A stretch of DNA of 64,000 nucleotides from Amedibacillus dolichus DSM 3991 (GCF_000154285.1 NZ_DS483478.1:124001-188000); one strand, 5' to 3'; positions 1 through 8,092 are shown, counted from the first letter of the stretch. Made by a program: numbers and translations. The notes: generated by a model from the letters alone, not told the origin.

Positions 1-182
<182 letters not shown>

Positions 183-293
183 AGAGTAAAAAAATACGAT
201 AAATAAAAGGTATTTGATGTATAAATAGGTTTGAATTGTTTGTTTTTACGCCTGATTTACGCCCAAATATTAAAAAGTAGAAAATTGACTTGT

Positions 294-333
294 AAAATGG
301 TATGCAAAATTGTATGCCATTTTTACTTTTTTG
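294..333 (+). terminator. Hairpin, terminator-like
   Basis: A 14-bp stem with two G-T wobbles (294-307 pairing with 310-323) and a 2-nt loop, followed by a T-rich run. It may terminate transcription coming from lysS, or it may be a structural part of the element end. Confidence 0.5.
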
Positions 334-384
334 AAGAGTAACTAGTGAATATTTAGAATGTTTGCAATTAACGTTAGTAAATGG

Positions 385-413
385 TTGTCTACTTAATTTT
401 ATTGTGGTATCTT
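385..413 (+). promoter_or_regulatory. Promoter for the 435-917 gene
   Basis: TTGTCT (385-390), 17-bp spacer, TATCTT (408-413). An ACGT tetranucleotide ends 10 nt before the -35 box (371-374). The same ACGT-N10-TTG arrangement precedes the promoters at 987 and 2062. Confidence 0.55.
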
Positions 414-434
414 TAATAAGAAGGAGATGAAATT

Positions 435-917
435 ATGTATCAATATCGTTATTGTATTACTACTGCAAAAAAAATAAAAAATATGAATGAGTATTCTAAT
501 GAAATTGAAGAATGTGTAATTAAATTTAACGAAGCATCACATAGAGCAAGAAATTATAAAAATATAGTTCTTCCTATAATATATGATAAGGAGAATATGG
601 AATTTACTTTTGAATCAGAAAATGACTTAGGCGATTATCCTTCACTTAGACCACTTTGGCTATTTTCTAAATTATTATTGGAAGTAGATGGTCTAAATAA
701 CTATTGTGTAAATAAGAGATTTTTAAAACCTGTGTTCATTAAAAGAATAGGTATTGATAGCTCAGAAGTAGAATTAAGTGATAAAGAAATACTAAAAGTA
801 CTAATAGATATTTATATGAAGGAAGGAGTATCTAGTACTTATATGAATCGGCTAAATACAGAAATAAAACTAGAAATAAATAATGTTATAAAAAAATATA
901 TAGAAAAGAGAGAATAA
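435..917 (+). CDS. Uncharacterised 160-aa accessory protein
   Basis: I do not recognise this family. The ATG at 435 has a good ribosome-binding site (AAGGAGA at 421-427). The product is 160 residues, Lys/Glu/Asn-rich, with no signal peptide or membrane segment visible, so probably cytoplasmic. The C-terminal third is strongly charged and helical in character. The gene stands alone between its own promoter (385-413) and terminator (917-938). Codon use is extremely A/T-biased compared with the chromosomal genes to the right, which points to recent acquisition. It lies just inside the left edge of the proposed island. No function is offered. Confidence 0.75.
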   Translation: MYQYRYCITTAKKIKNMNEYSNEIEECVIKFNEASHRARNYKNIVLPIIYDKENMEFTFESENDLGDYPSLRPLWLFSKLLLEVDGLNNYCVNKRFLKPVFIKRIGIDSSEVELSDKEILKVLIDIYMKEGVSSTYMNRLNTEIKLEINNVIKKYIEKRE

Positions 918-938
918 AAAGTGCATTAGCACTTTTTT
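917..938 (+). terminator. Intrinsic terminator of the 435-917 gene
   Basis: Stem AAAAGTGC / GCACTTTT (917-924 with 929-936), 4-nt loop, T run to 938. It begins at the last base of the stop codon. The core is nearly the same as the terminator at 2006-2034. Confidence 0.8.
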
Positions 939-942
939 ATTT

Positions 943-956
943 ATATACAACAAACG
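943..956 (+). repeat. 14-bp repeat, copy 1 (second copy 2069-2082)
   Basis: ATATACAACAAACG occurs here, upstream of the 987 promoter, and again inside the spacer of the 2062 promoter. The repeat is exact over 14 bases in two otherwise different promoter regions, so it may be a binding site or a trace of duplicated regulatory DNA. Confidence 0.5.
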
Positions 957-986
957 CATAAAATAGTAACATACGTACATTAATAC

Positions 987-1015
987 TTGACAAAAGGATT
1001 AGTTGTTATTATAAT
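987..1015 (+). promoter_or_regulatory. Consensus promoter for the 1041-2006 gene
   Basis: TTGACA (987-992), 17-bp spacer, TATAAT (1010-1015): a full consensus sigma-A promoter. ACGT lies at 973-976, exactly 10 nt before the -35 box. Because the promoter covers 987-1015, a coding start at 987 is ruled out. Confidence 0.85.
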
Positions 1016-1040
1016 ATGTATGAAAACAGGAGGTAGTCTT

Positions 1041-2006
1041 ATGGAAGATTTAAAAAAATATGTATTAGTTGATAGTTCAAAACTAAAAAAAAGTTTAGAG
1101 GAAGGAAAACTAAAATATTTATCATTTATTTCAGATAATATAGAGTACTGGGAAGATTTATTTATCTACGATGAAGAAAAAAGTGAATTAGAAAAGTTTT
1201 TATTGTACAGAACGGCTGGAGCTTTTGATATTCATGGATATATTGATGACGGAGATATAGCACCTCCAGTTTTTGATTATTTAACAAATAAGCTTAAAAC
1301 AATAAAAAACGTTAAACAAATAGAATGTAAATCTAATTTAGAAAAAAAAGAATATTATAGTTCAAAACGTGTTGTAATAGTATTTTTGGATGATGGTACA
1401 AAATTATATTTAGAAACAGATACAGCAAATTCATTAATGTATGATTTAGGAGATTTTTTTAGAGAAGTGTTGGTAAAAAGATTTGGAAGAACATGGTATC
1501 AAAATTATATTAAATCATTTCAGTTGCCGGAAGACAAAGAGGATAGATGGTATAAACCTTTCAAATTTTATTATTTCTATACATTGGTATCTGATTCATT
1601 TAACGGTTTAGAACTAAGTGATGAAGAAATTGAATGCTTAAAAGCTTTAGAAGAAAGAGCAAAATACACTCACACATTAAAAAATATGATATTAGTTCCA
1701 TTTCGCTATAATATGTTTAGGGGAAAATTAAATAGTAAGACTTGTTCAGGAAAAAATATAAAGGATAGATTAGATTTAACTATTGTTGATTTAAAAGACA
1801 TGCTAGATAAAGTGAATAATGATTCTATATTTCAAAAAAGAATAAGGGATAAAAGAGGACTTAGTAGTTTGAAATCAGTTGAATTTTTATTAGATAATCA
1901 GAAAATATTATTTCCTGATATTCCTGAATATACGAAAGAAATGGAAGAAAATAGTATTAAAGCAATAACATTGAGAAGTAAATTAATTATAAAAACATTG
2001 AAATAA
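1041..2006 (+). CDS. Uncharacterised 321-aa accessory protein
   Basis: The start is ATG 1041, about 26 nt after a consensus -10 box and with an AGGAGG site at 1029-1034; a longer reading from 987 would overlap the promoter itself. The 321-residue product has no signal peptide or membrane span. A middle segment reads FRYNMFRG, then DRLDLTIVDL some 20 residues later. This is vaguely reminiscent of conserved Arg-Gly and Asp-Arg-x-Asp-Leu-Thr blocks in some DUF proteins of mobile elements, but I cannot name the family with confidence. The gene is monocistronic between a perfect promoter and a hairpin terminator and is very AT-rich. Cargo of the island is the most that can be inferred. Confidence 0.75.
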   Translation: MEDLKKYVLVDSSKLKKSLEEGKLKYLSFISDNIEYWEDLFIYDEEKSELEKFLLYRTAGAFDIHGYIDDGDIAPPVFDYLTNKLKTIKNVKQIECKSNLEKKEYYSSKRVVIVFLDDGTKLYLETDTANSLMYDLGDFFREVLVKRFGRTWYQNYIKSFQLPEDKEDRWYKPFKFYYFYTLVSDSFNGLELSDEEIECLKALEERAKYTHTLKNMILVPFRYNMFRGKLNSKTCSGKNIKDRLDLTIVDLKDMLDKVNNDSIFQKRIRDKRGLSSLKSVEFLLDNQKILFPDIPEYTKEMEENSIKAITLRSKLIIKTLK

Positions 2007-2034
2007 AAATAGTGCATTAAGCACTATTTTTTAA
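2006..2034 (+). terminator. Intrinsic terminator of the 1041-2006 gene
   Basis: Stem AAAATAGTGC / GCACTATTTT (2006-2015 with 2021-2030), 5-nt loop, T run. Confidence 0.82.
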
Positions 2035-2061
2035 TCGTTTGAAACTAACGTAAATTAATGC

Positions 2062-2090
2062 TTGACAAATATACAACAAACGTATATAAT
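2062..2090 (+). promoter_or_regulatory. Consensus promoter of the cREC/phosphatase operon
   Basis: TTGACA (2062-2067), 17-bp spacer, TATAAT (2085-2090). ACGT lies at 2048-2051, 10 nt before the -35 box, as at the two promoters to the left. The spacer contains the second copy of the 14-bp repeat (2069-2082). A leader of about 80 nt follows before the first gene. Confidence 0.85.
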
Positions 2091-2177
2091 TTGTTACGAA
2101 AAGAGGTGAGTGGTTGTTCTTTGAAAATTTAATATATAAGATAATTAAAGTAAAAGAAAGTATATAAGGAGGATATC

Positions 2178-2522
2178 ATGGATAAAAGAGATTATTTTGC
2201 TGTAGCAGTTAAAGATAAGTTTATAGATTATGACTTTAACTATATTAAGGAAAAAATAAATAGTGAATATAAAAATATAAATGAAGAAGATTTTAAAAAA
2301 ATAATACCTATCACAAGCGATAGAAGAAAATTAGATGAATTTTATCAACAAACTGGAATTACTGTGTTCTATAACTATGTTACAGAAGAAAAATCATTAT
2401 TCTTTAATCGCTGTGGTGCTTACCCTGAATATGATGAAGTATTTGAAATAGAAGAAGAAACCATGTGTGGAGTAGATTTATCATTAGAAAAATTTAATCG
2501 TTTCTATATCCAAATTAACTAA
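2178..2522 (+). CDS. Uncharacterised 114-aa protein, first gene of the cREC/phosphatase operon
   Basis: I do not recognise the family. ATG 2178 has a strong AAGGAGG site. The product is acidic, soluble and 114 residues long, with a Cys-Gly pair near residue 80 (NRCGAYPEY) and a second Cys near 97 (MCGVDL). No membrane segment is visible. It is followed after 16 nt by a cREC-like gene and then by a PPP-type phosphatase, all on the same strand behind one consensus promoter, so the three products probably work together. It might be a substrate-recognition partner or inhibitor, but nothing in the sequence proves this. Confidence 0.7.
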   Translation: MDKRDYFAVAVKDKFIDYDFNYIKEKINSEYKNINEEDFKKIIPITSDRRKLDEFYQQTGITVFYNYVTEEKSLFFNRCGAYPEYDEVFEIEEETMCGVDLSLEKFNRFYIQIN

Positions 2523-2538
2523 GAAAAGTGGTGAAATT

Positions 2539-2853
2539 ATGAAAAAAATATTTGTTGATGATAAGAGAACATTCAGTGCTGCAAAAAAATATGGGTATAA
2601 TTGTGTACGCACATATCAGCAATGTATAACGTTATTATCCGTGTTTAAAGATATTGATACAATTAATTTGGATTATGACTTAGGGGGTGAAGAAACAGGC
2701 TTAGATATTTTAATTTATATGAAGCAAAATAATATAAAGGTTCGAGAAATATATATACATAGTACTCATCTTGAAGGAGTTAAAGAAATGGAAAAATTTA
2801 TAAAATATAATTTTAAAGATGTTTATTATTTATATTGTCCTTATAGTGAATAA
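2539..2853 (+). CDS. cREC-like receiver-fold protein (cyclic-phosphate-processing receiver family)
   Basis: The 104-aa product fits the compact pattern of the cREC domain family, receiver-like proteins proposed to act on cyclic-phosphate or nucleotide-derived substrates in conflict systems. Visible motifs are DDKR at residues 7-10, LDYDLGG at 44-50, a Thr-Gly pair at 53-54, and HSTHLEG at 74-80 followed by a Met. Asp7/Asp8, Asp45/Asp47 and His74-Ser75 would form the pocket. A phosphorelay receiver would carry a conserved Lys near residue 100 and be larger; this one ends at 104 with an unusual C-terminal tail. It sits between an unknown protein and a phosphatase in one operon. The family call rests on motif memory; the enzymatic role is inferred. 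Confidence 0.62.
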   Translation: MKKIFVDDKRTFSAAKKYGYNCVRTYQQCITLLSVFKDIDTINLDYDLGGEETGLDILIYMKQNNIKVREIYIHSTHLEGVKEMEKFIKYNFKDVYYLYCPYSE

Positions 2854-2880
2854 TGGTTGGTAAAAAGGATGTGATTAACA

Positions 2881-3579
2881 ATGATTTATGTAATGAGCGA
2901 TATTCATGGTATGTATGATAAATATATTGAAATGATGGACTTAATTGACTTAAAAGAAAATGATTCTTTATATATATTAGGCGATATAGTTGATCGTGCT
3001 AATGGTTCTATGAAAATACTAAAAGATATGATGAAAAGACCTAATGTATTTGGTATTTTTGGTAATCATGAATTAATGATGGCAGATTGCTTTAATATTA
3101 TTACACAAGAAATTACAAATGAGTTATTAGATAATTTTGATGAAGAAGCACTTATGAAATTATCTGATTGGATGAATAATGGAGCATTCCAAACCATTCA
3201 AGAATTTAAAAAATTAAGTAAAGAAGAACAAAAAGACATCATTGAATATTTAATGGAGTTTACTGCATATGAAGAAGTAACAGTAAATGGTAAAGATTAT
3301 CTTTTGGTACATGCTGGATTAGGCGATTTTAGTGAGGAAAAATCACTAGATGAATATGATGTAAATGATTTTGTTTGGAAACGTCCTGATTGGGATATGC
3401 CATACTTTACAGACCCTAATAAATATGTAGTTGTAGGTCACACTCCAACATTAGGTATTAATGGAAAACCTGAAATATTTTATAAAAATAATTTCATAGC
3501 AATTGATTGTGGTGCTTGTTTTGAAAATGGTATGTTAGCATGTTTGTGCTTAGATACTATGGAAGAATTTTATGTTTAA
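2881..3579 (+). CDS. PPP-family metallophosphatase (Ser/Thr phosphatase / Ap4A hydrolase-like)
   Basis: This 232-aa protein has the full set of PPP metallophosphoesterase motifs: SDIHG at residues 6-10 (metal ligands Asp7, His9), GDIVDR at 34-39, GNHE at 61-64, a later HAG and GHTP. This architecture is shared by bacterial PrpE-type protein phosphatases and symmetrical diadenosine tetraphosphatases. Motif 2 is followed by Ala rather than the usual Gly after DR, a mild deviation. A soluble, dinuclear-metal enzyme is expected. It is the third gene of the operon starting at 2178; pairing with a cREC-like protein suggests a role in removing phosphates from a small-molecule or protein substrate. 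Which substrate cannot be told from sequence. Confidence 0.85.
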   Translation: MIYVMSDIHGMYDKYIEMMDLIDLKENDSLYILGDIVDRANGSMKILKDMMKRPNVFGIFGNHELMMADCFNIITQEITNELLDNFDEEALMKLSDWMNNGAFQTIQEFKKLSKEEQKDIIEYLMEFTAYEEVTVNGKDYLLVHAGLGDFSEEKSLDEYDVNDFVWKRPDWDMPYFTDPNKYVVVGHTPTLGINGKPEIFYKNNFIAIDCGACFENGMLACLCLDTMEEFYV

Positions 3580-3615
3580 GTTAACTTTTTAATAAATTGA
3601 AAGGATGAAATGAAT

Positions 3616-3765
3616 ATGTTAAGAATTACAGATTTGAAAATAGATAATAAAAGTTTAGGAGATAAGTTTTTACTTGTTGATATTTCTCCGGCATATGAGT
3701 ATAAAGACGGAGAACGTCAGGACACTGTATCAGGATATAAGTATAATTCCTCATATGAAAAATAA
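3616..3765 (+). pseudogene. Truncated 49-aa remnant resembling a conjugative-element accessory protein
   Basis: An ATG at 3616 opens a 49-codon frame ending at 3763-3765. Its sequence (LKIDNKSLGDKFLLVDISP, then YEYKDGERQD) resembles, from memory, the N-terminal part of roughly 100-aa proteins carried by integrative conjugative elements next to replication or relaxase genes. The expected C-terminal half is missing and the frame stops shortly before a terminator. I read it as a decayed mobile-element gene; a genuine short peptide is possible. Confidence in the family is limited. Confidence 0.4.
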
Positions 3766-3794
3766 ATAATAAAATTTGAATTCATTAAAGATTG

Positions 3795-3840
3795 AAAAAG
3801 CTCGTTATCAGTGATGTAAACATATAATAATGAGCTTTTT
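3795..3840 (+). terminator. Intrinsic terminator after the phosphatase operon
   Basis: Stem 3795-3808 with 3827-3840 (AAAAAGCTCGTTAT / ATAATGAGCTTTTT, one wobble), T-rich right arm. Confidence 0.75.
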
Positions 3841-3917
3841 ATTTAGTGAATAATAAATATAGAATGCATAGAATGATAATATTTAAATAACTTTTTTATA
3901 GACTTGCATATACTATA

Positions 3918-3946
3918 TTGACGTACAGGATATTGTACGCTATAAT
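3918..3946 (+). promoter_or_regulatory. Promoter with built-in operator for the toxin-antitoxin pair
   Basis: TTGACG (3918-3923), 17-bp spacer, TATAAT (3941-3946). The spacer is almost filled by a palindrome, CGTACA-N6-TGTACG (3922-3939). YefM-type antitoxins repress their own operon through such sites, and binding here would cover the space between -35 and -10. A coding start at 3918 would overlap the promoter, so the antitoxin starts at 3972. Confidence 0.8.
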
Positions 3947-3971
3947 CCGATTAGAGGAAAGGAAGGATATT

Positions 3972-4214
3972 ATGATTGCAATTAATTACAGTACCTTACG
4001 ACAAAATATGAAAAAATATTTTGACAGTGTTTCTGATGATTACGAAACAATGGTCATCACTAGAAAAGAAAACAAAAATGTAGTAGTTATTTCAGAAGAA
4101 ACTTATAATAATTTAATTGAAAATGCTTATCTGACATCTAACCAATCGAACTACAATTGGCTCATGGAATCAAAAAGACAGTTAGAAGAAGGTAAGACAG
4201 TCATCAAGGATTAA
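3972..4214 (+). CDS. yefM: Antitoxin of the YefM/Phd family
   Basis: The 80-aa product begins MIAINYSTLRQNMKKYFD and carries the MVITRKENKNVVVISEE stretch typical of Phd/YefM antitoxins, whose N-terminal half binds operator DNA and whose C-terminal tail neutralises the toxin. ATG 3972 follows GGAAAGGAAGG with proper spacing and lies 25 nt after the -10 box. The gene ends 3 nt before the toxin start, so the two are cotranscribed. Autoregulation through the palindrome at 3922-3939 is expected. Both partners appear intact. The pair lies at the right end of the island, a common place for modules that stabilise mobile DNA. Confidence 0.9.
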   Translation: MIAINYSTLRQNMKKYFDSVSDDYETMVITRKENKNVVVISEETYNNLIENAYLTSNQSNYNWLMESKRQLEEGKTVIKD

Positions 4215-4217
4215 GTT

Positions 4218-4481
4218 ATGAAAAAAGTTTTTACGGAAAACGGATGGCAGGATTATTTATTTTGGCAAAATGAAGATAAAAAAACATTAAAAAAAATAAA
4301 TAAGTTGATACAGGATATAGAAAGAAATGGAAATTCAGGGTTAGGAAAGCCTGAGCAGTTAAGAGGAGATTTGTCAGGTTTATGGAGTAGAAGAATAAAT
4401 GACAAAGATAGACTTGTTTATAAAATAGATGAAACCTCTGTTTATATCCTGGCATGCAGATTTCATTATGCAGATAAATAA
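4218..4481 (+). CDS. yoeB: Toxin of the YoeB/Txe family (ribosome-dependent mRNA interferase)
   Basis: The 87-aa product matches YoeB/Txe closely in length and motifs: KPEQLRG near 44-50, SGLWSRRIN, RLVY, and the terminal CRFHYADK. The catalytic residues of E. coli YoeB, Glu46, Arg65, His83 and Tyr84, all fall at the same numbers here. The toxin cleaves mRNA in the ribosomal A site and stops translation when free of antitoxin. It follows yefM by 3 nt and is followed by a strong terminator (4529-4557). The module looks complete and probably functional. Confidence 0.93.
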   Translation: MKKVFTENGWQDYLFWQNEDKKTLKKINKLIQDIERNGNSGLGKPEQLRGDLSGLWSRRINDKDRLVYKIDETSVYILACRFHYADK

Positions 4482-4528
4482 TCTGCATAGTTTTGTATCA
4501 TTTTTATAAAATGATACATTTACACTAG

Positions 4529-4557
4529 TACGACAAAATTTTGTCGTATTTTTTTTC
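4529..4557 (+). terminator. Intrinsic terminator of the toxin-antitoxin operon
   Basis: Perfect 10-bp stem TACGACAAAA / TTTTGTCGTA (4529-4548) followed by a run of T. Confidence 0.9.
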
Positions 4558-4599
4558 ATCAAAAATAGGATATAGTAATATCAATGAAACAGCTTAAAT

Positions 4600-4613
4600 A
4601 GTAAAAAATACGA
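4600..4613 (+). repeat. Right copy of the island-flanking repeat
   Basis: AGTAAAAAATACGA here matches 185-199 except for one fewer A. The two copies bracket the AT-rich accessory block. They may be attachment-site remnants; chance is possible because the sequence is A-rich. Confidence 0.35.
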
Positions 4614-4712
4614 ATATCAAAAAAACATAGGGGAGGTAGGTTAAATAGGTGGATTTTTATTAGAATTTAACGGAATCATCGAATTTGAAAAAACAAAGGA
4701 TATATCTCGGAT

Positions 4713-5045
4713 ATGAAAGATATTATGGATAGTTCTCAAAAGAGTGCATATCAAGCACTAAAAGTTGCTTTGGTATATGGTAACTAGCTGATTGGTTATC
4801 GTATTGTGAAAGAAGCTTTTAATGGAGAAGATCGTGTTAAGCTATATCACTTTTTAAAGTTTTAACAAACGTTTCCGCAAATTGTCGACAAAGTGTGTAG
4901 ACAATCCGATGTTTTACGAAATTGATCACATTATAGAGTTTTATTGCAAGCAAATGATAGAAGTGCTAGAGATTGCTATGAAAAAGAAACGCTTGAACAA
5001 ACTTGGAGTGTACGAGCTTTACAAAGAAATATATCTTCTCTATAG
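4713..5045 (+). pseudogene. Decayed DUF1016 (YhcG-type) nuclease gene, N-terminal part
   Basis: Reading from 4713 gives SAYQALKVALVYGN, an in-frame TAG at 4785-4787, then LIGYRIVKEAFNGEDR. After a frameshift near 4860 the other frame gives FPQIVD, another in-frame stop, then SHYRVLL, ARDCYEKETLEQTWSVR and ALQRNISS. This order matches the N-terminal domain of DUF1016 proteins, which are PD-(D/E)XK nuclease-type proteins often found near defence or restriction genes. At least two stops and one frameshift are present and the C-terminal nuclease domain is missing. It lies to the right of the island repeat, in the 740-base gap before groES. Confidence 0.75.
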
Positions 5046-5127
5046 TATTATCGTTTAATATTAAGGCGATGAAACTATCCTTCCTAGTCAAAGAAATCAT
5101 AAGTGAGAAAAAATAAATCAAAAAATA

Positions 5128-5154
5128 TTAGCAATCCTCTTGTTAAAGTGCTAA
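5128..5154 (+). promoter_or_regulatory. CIRCE element 1 (HrcA operator)
   Basis: TTAGCAATC-N9-AAGTGCTAA, one mismatch per arm from the TTAGCACTC-N9-GAGTGCTAA consensus. The -35 box of the groESL promoter (TTGTTA, 5140-5145) sits inside the 9-nt spacer, so HrcA binding would block RNA polymerase directly. Confidence 0.78.
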
Positions 5155-5167
5155 AAATGAGTATAAT
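5140..5167 (+). promoter_or_regulatory. groESL promoter
   Basis: TTGTTA (5140-5145), 16-bp spacer, TATAAT (5162-5167), placed between and across the two CIRCE elements. Confidence 0.8.
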
Positions 5168-5175
5168 AGTAGATG

Positions 5176-5202
5176 TTAGCAGTTAGGTAACATGAGTGCT
5201 AA
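5176..5202 (+). promoter_or_regulatory. CIRCE element 2 (HrcA operator)
   Basis: TTAGCAGTT-N9-GAGTGCTAA. The right arm is perfect and the left has two mismatches. It covers the likely transcription start and early leader, 21 nt upstream of groES. HrcA represses chaperone operons through this element under non-stress conditions. Confidence 0.88.
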
Positions 5203-5223
5203 ATATAAAGGAGGAGTTTCTAT

Positions 5224-5490
5224 ATGTTAAAACCATTACATGACAACGTTATTCTAAAAAAGGAAAAAGTAGAGAAGGAAACAACGACAGCAAGCGGAAT
5301 TATTTTAACGGATAATTCAAAAAATGTTCCAAGCTATGCAACAGTAGTAGCCATCGGACCGGATAGTAAAACCGATATCCACGTAAATGATAAGGTCGTA
5401 TATAAAGAATACTCTGGCACAAAGGTAAACCTAGAGGAAGAAGAATATATTATTATTGAAGATGAAGATATCTTAGCAGTATTGGATTAA
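5224..5490 (+). CDS. groES: Co-chaperonin GroES
   Basis: The 88-aa product is a typical GroES: LKPLHDNVILKKEK at the N-terminus, the mobile loop around TTTASGIILTD, and a C-terminal DEDILAVLD. It forms the heptameric lid of the GroEL folding chamber in the cytoplasm. ATG 5224 has the strong site AAAGGAGGAG. It is followed after 20 nt by groEL and shares the CIRCE-controlled promoter. Length is slightly shorter than the usual 94-97 residues, but the domain looks complete. Confidence 0.97.
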   Translation: MLKPLHDNVILKKEKVEKETTTASGIILTDNSKNVPSYATVVAIGPDSKTDIHVNDKVVYKEYSGTKVNLEEEEYIIIEDEDILAVLD

Positions 5491-5498
5491 AAAAATAG

Positions 5499-7130
<1,632 letters not shown>

Positions 7131-7154
7131 GATAAAGTAGAGAAATAGAAAATT

Positions 7155-7186
7155 GCTGATGGGTAATATGCCTATCGGCTTTTTTT
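7155..7186 (+). terminator. groESL terminator
   Basis: Stem GCTGATGGG / CCTATCGGC (7155-7163 with 7171-7179) with two wobbles, then seven T. Confidence 0.82.
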
Positions 7187-7351
7187 GTAAGAAAAATGCT
7201 ATATGTGCAATATGATAGGAGTTTTCTGATTTGCAAAGTAAGATCTATCCGACTTGGATAGAAACATACGATCGGATACAAAAAGCATAAATCATAGCGA
7301 ATAGTATGGTAGAATAGAAAAGAAGGTATAGAAATAGAGAGGTATGGTTTG

Positions 7352-8092
7352 ATGTATATTTTAATATCCCCGGCAAAGACAATGAAGGAGGAGCGCAGGC
7401 ATACACCACAAGGCTTGCCCGTCTTATTGGAAAAATCGAAGCTATTGCATAAGCATCTGATGCAGATGGATGTTTTACAAATGAAATCGCTAATGAAAAT
7501 CAACGATAAACTGGCTATTCAAAATGTAGAACGCTTTGCGAATATGCGATTTGATAAAGCAGGAATTTGTGCTTTAGATGCTTATGATGGCATTCAATTT
7601 AAAGCCATGCAAATAGAGCAGTTAGGTGAAGAAGAATGGCAGTATTTGAATCATCATTTGCGTATCTTATCCGGTTTTTATGGGATTGTTCGTCCAAGTG
7701 ATTCCATTTATCCATATCGCTTGGAAATGCAGAGCAGGTTCGTTACAGAGGATAGTAAAAATTTATATGACTTTTGGAAGGATACGATAGCAAAGGAGCT
7801 ACCACAAGAGGAATTTATTATCAATCTTGCCAGCAAGGAATATGATAAAAGCGTTCGCTCATATATATCGAAAGAAAGGTTTATAGATATTATTTTCTAT
7901 ATCAAAGAAAATGATAAGCTCATCACACGCTCCACACAGATAAAACAGGCAAGAGGACGTATGGTTAATTTTATGGCAAAGCATAAGGTAGAAAATTTAG
8001 AGGAGCTTACACAGTTTGCGTATGATGGTTATCAATATCATGCGGAATTATCAAATGATACGACCTTTGTGTTTGTAAAGGAGGAACTATGA
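7352..8092 (+). CDS. yaaA: Peroxide stress protein YaaA
   Basis: The 246-aa protein shows the UPF0246/YaaA pattern: ILISPAKTM at the N-terminus, GFYGIVRPSDSI in the middle, NLASKEY, and RGRMVNFMAK near the C-terminus. In E. coli YaaA lowers free intracellular iron during peroxide stress and has a DNA-binding fold; the exact reaction is unknown. ATG 7352 was chosen over the adjacent TTG at 7349 because AGAGAGGT lies 8 nt upstream. The stop overlaps the start of pcp by four bases (ATGA), so the two are translationally coupled. Confidence 0.93.
   Translation: MYILISPAKTMKEERRHTPQGLPVLLEKSKLLHKHLMQMDVLQMKSLMKINDKLAIQNVERFANMRFDKAGICALDAYDGIQFKAMQIEQLGEEEWQYLNHHLRILSGFYGIVRPSDSIYPYRLEMQSRFVTEDSKNLYDFWKDTIAKELPQEEFIINLASKEYDKSVRSYISKERFIDIIFYIKENDKLITRSTQIKQARGRMVNFMAKHKVENLEELTQFAYDGYQYHAELSNDTTFVFVKEEL

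Larger units (their letters stand above)
183..434. other. Non-coding junction after lysS, likely left edge of an inserted element
   Basis: No gene is seen. The stretch holds an A-rich 15-mer (185-199, AGTAAAAAAATACGA) that recurs with one A fewer at 4600-4613. It also has two direct copies of TTTACGCC at 245-252 and 256-263, one helical turn (11 bp) apart. A strong hairpin (294-323) and a promoter (385-413) follow. Short direct repeats near an element end can be arm-binding sites for tyrosine integrases; that reading is inference, since no integrase gene is present. Confidence 0.4.

Noticed and set aside
987-1040. Longer N-terminus for the 1041 gene
   Set aside because: The extension would be coded by the -35 box, -10 box and ribosome-binding site of its own promoter.
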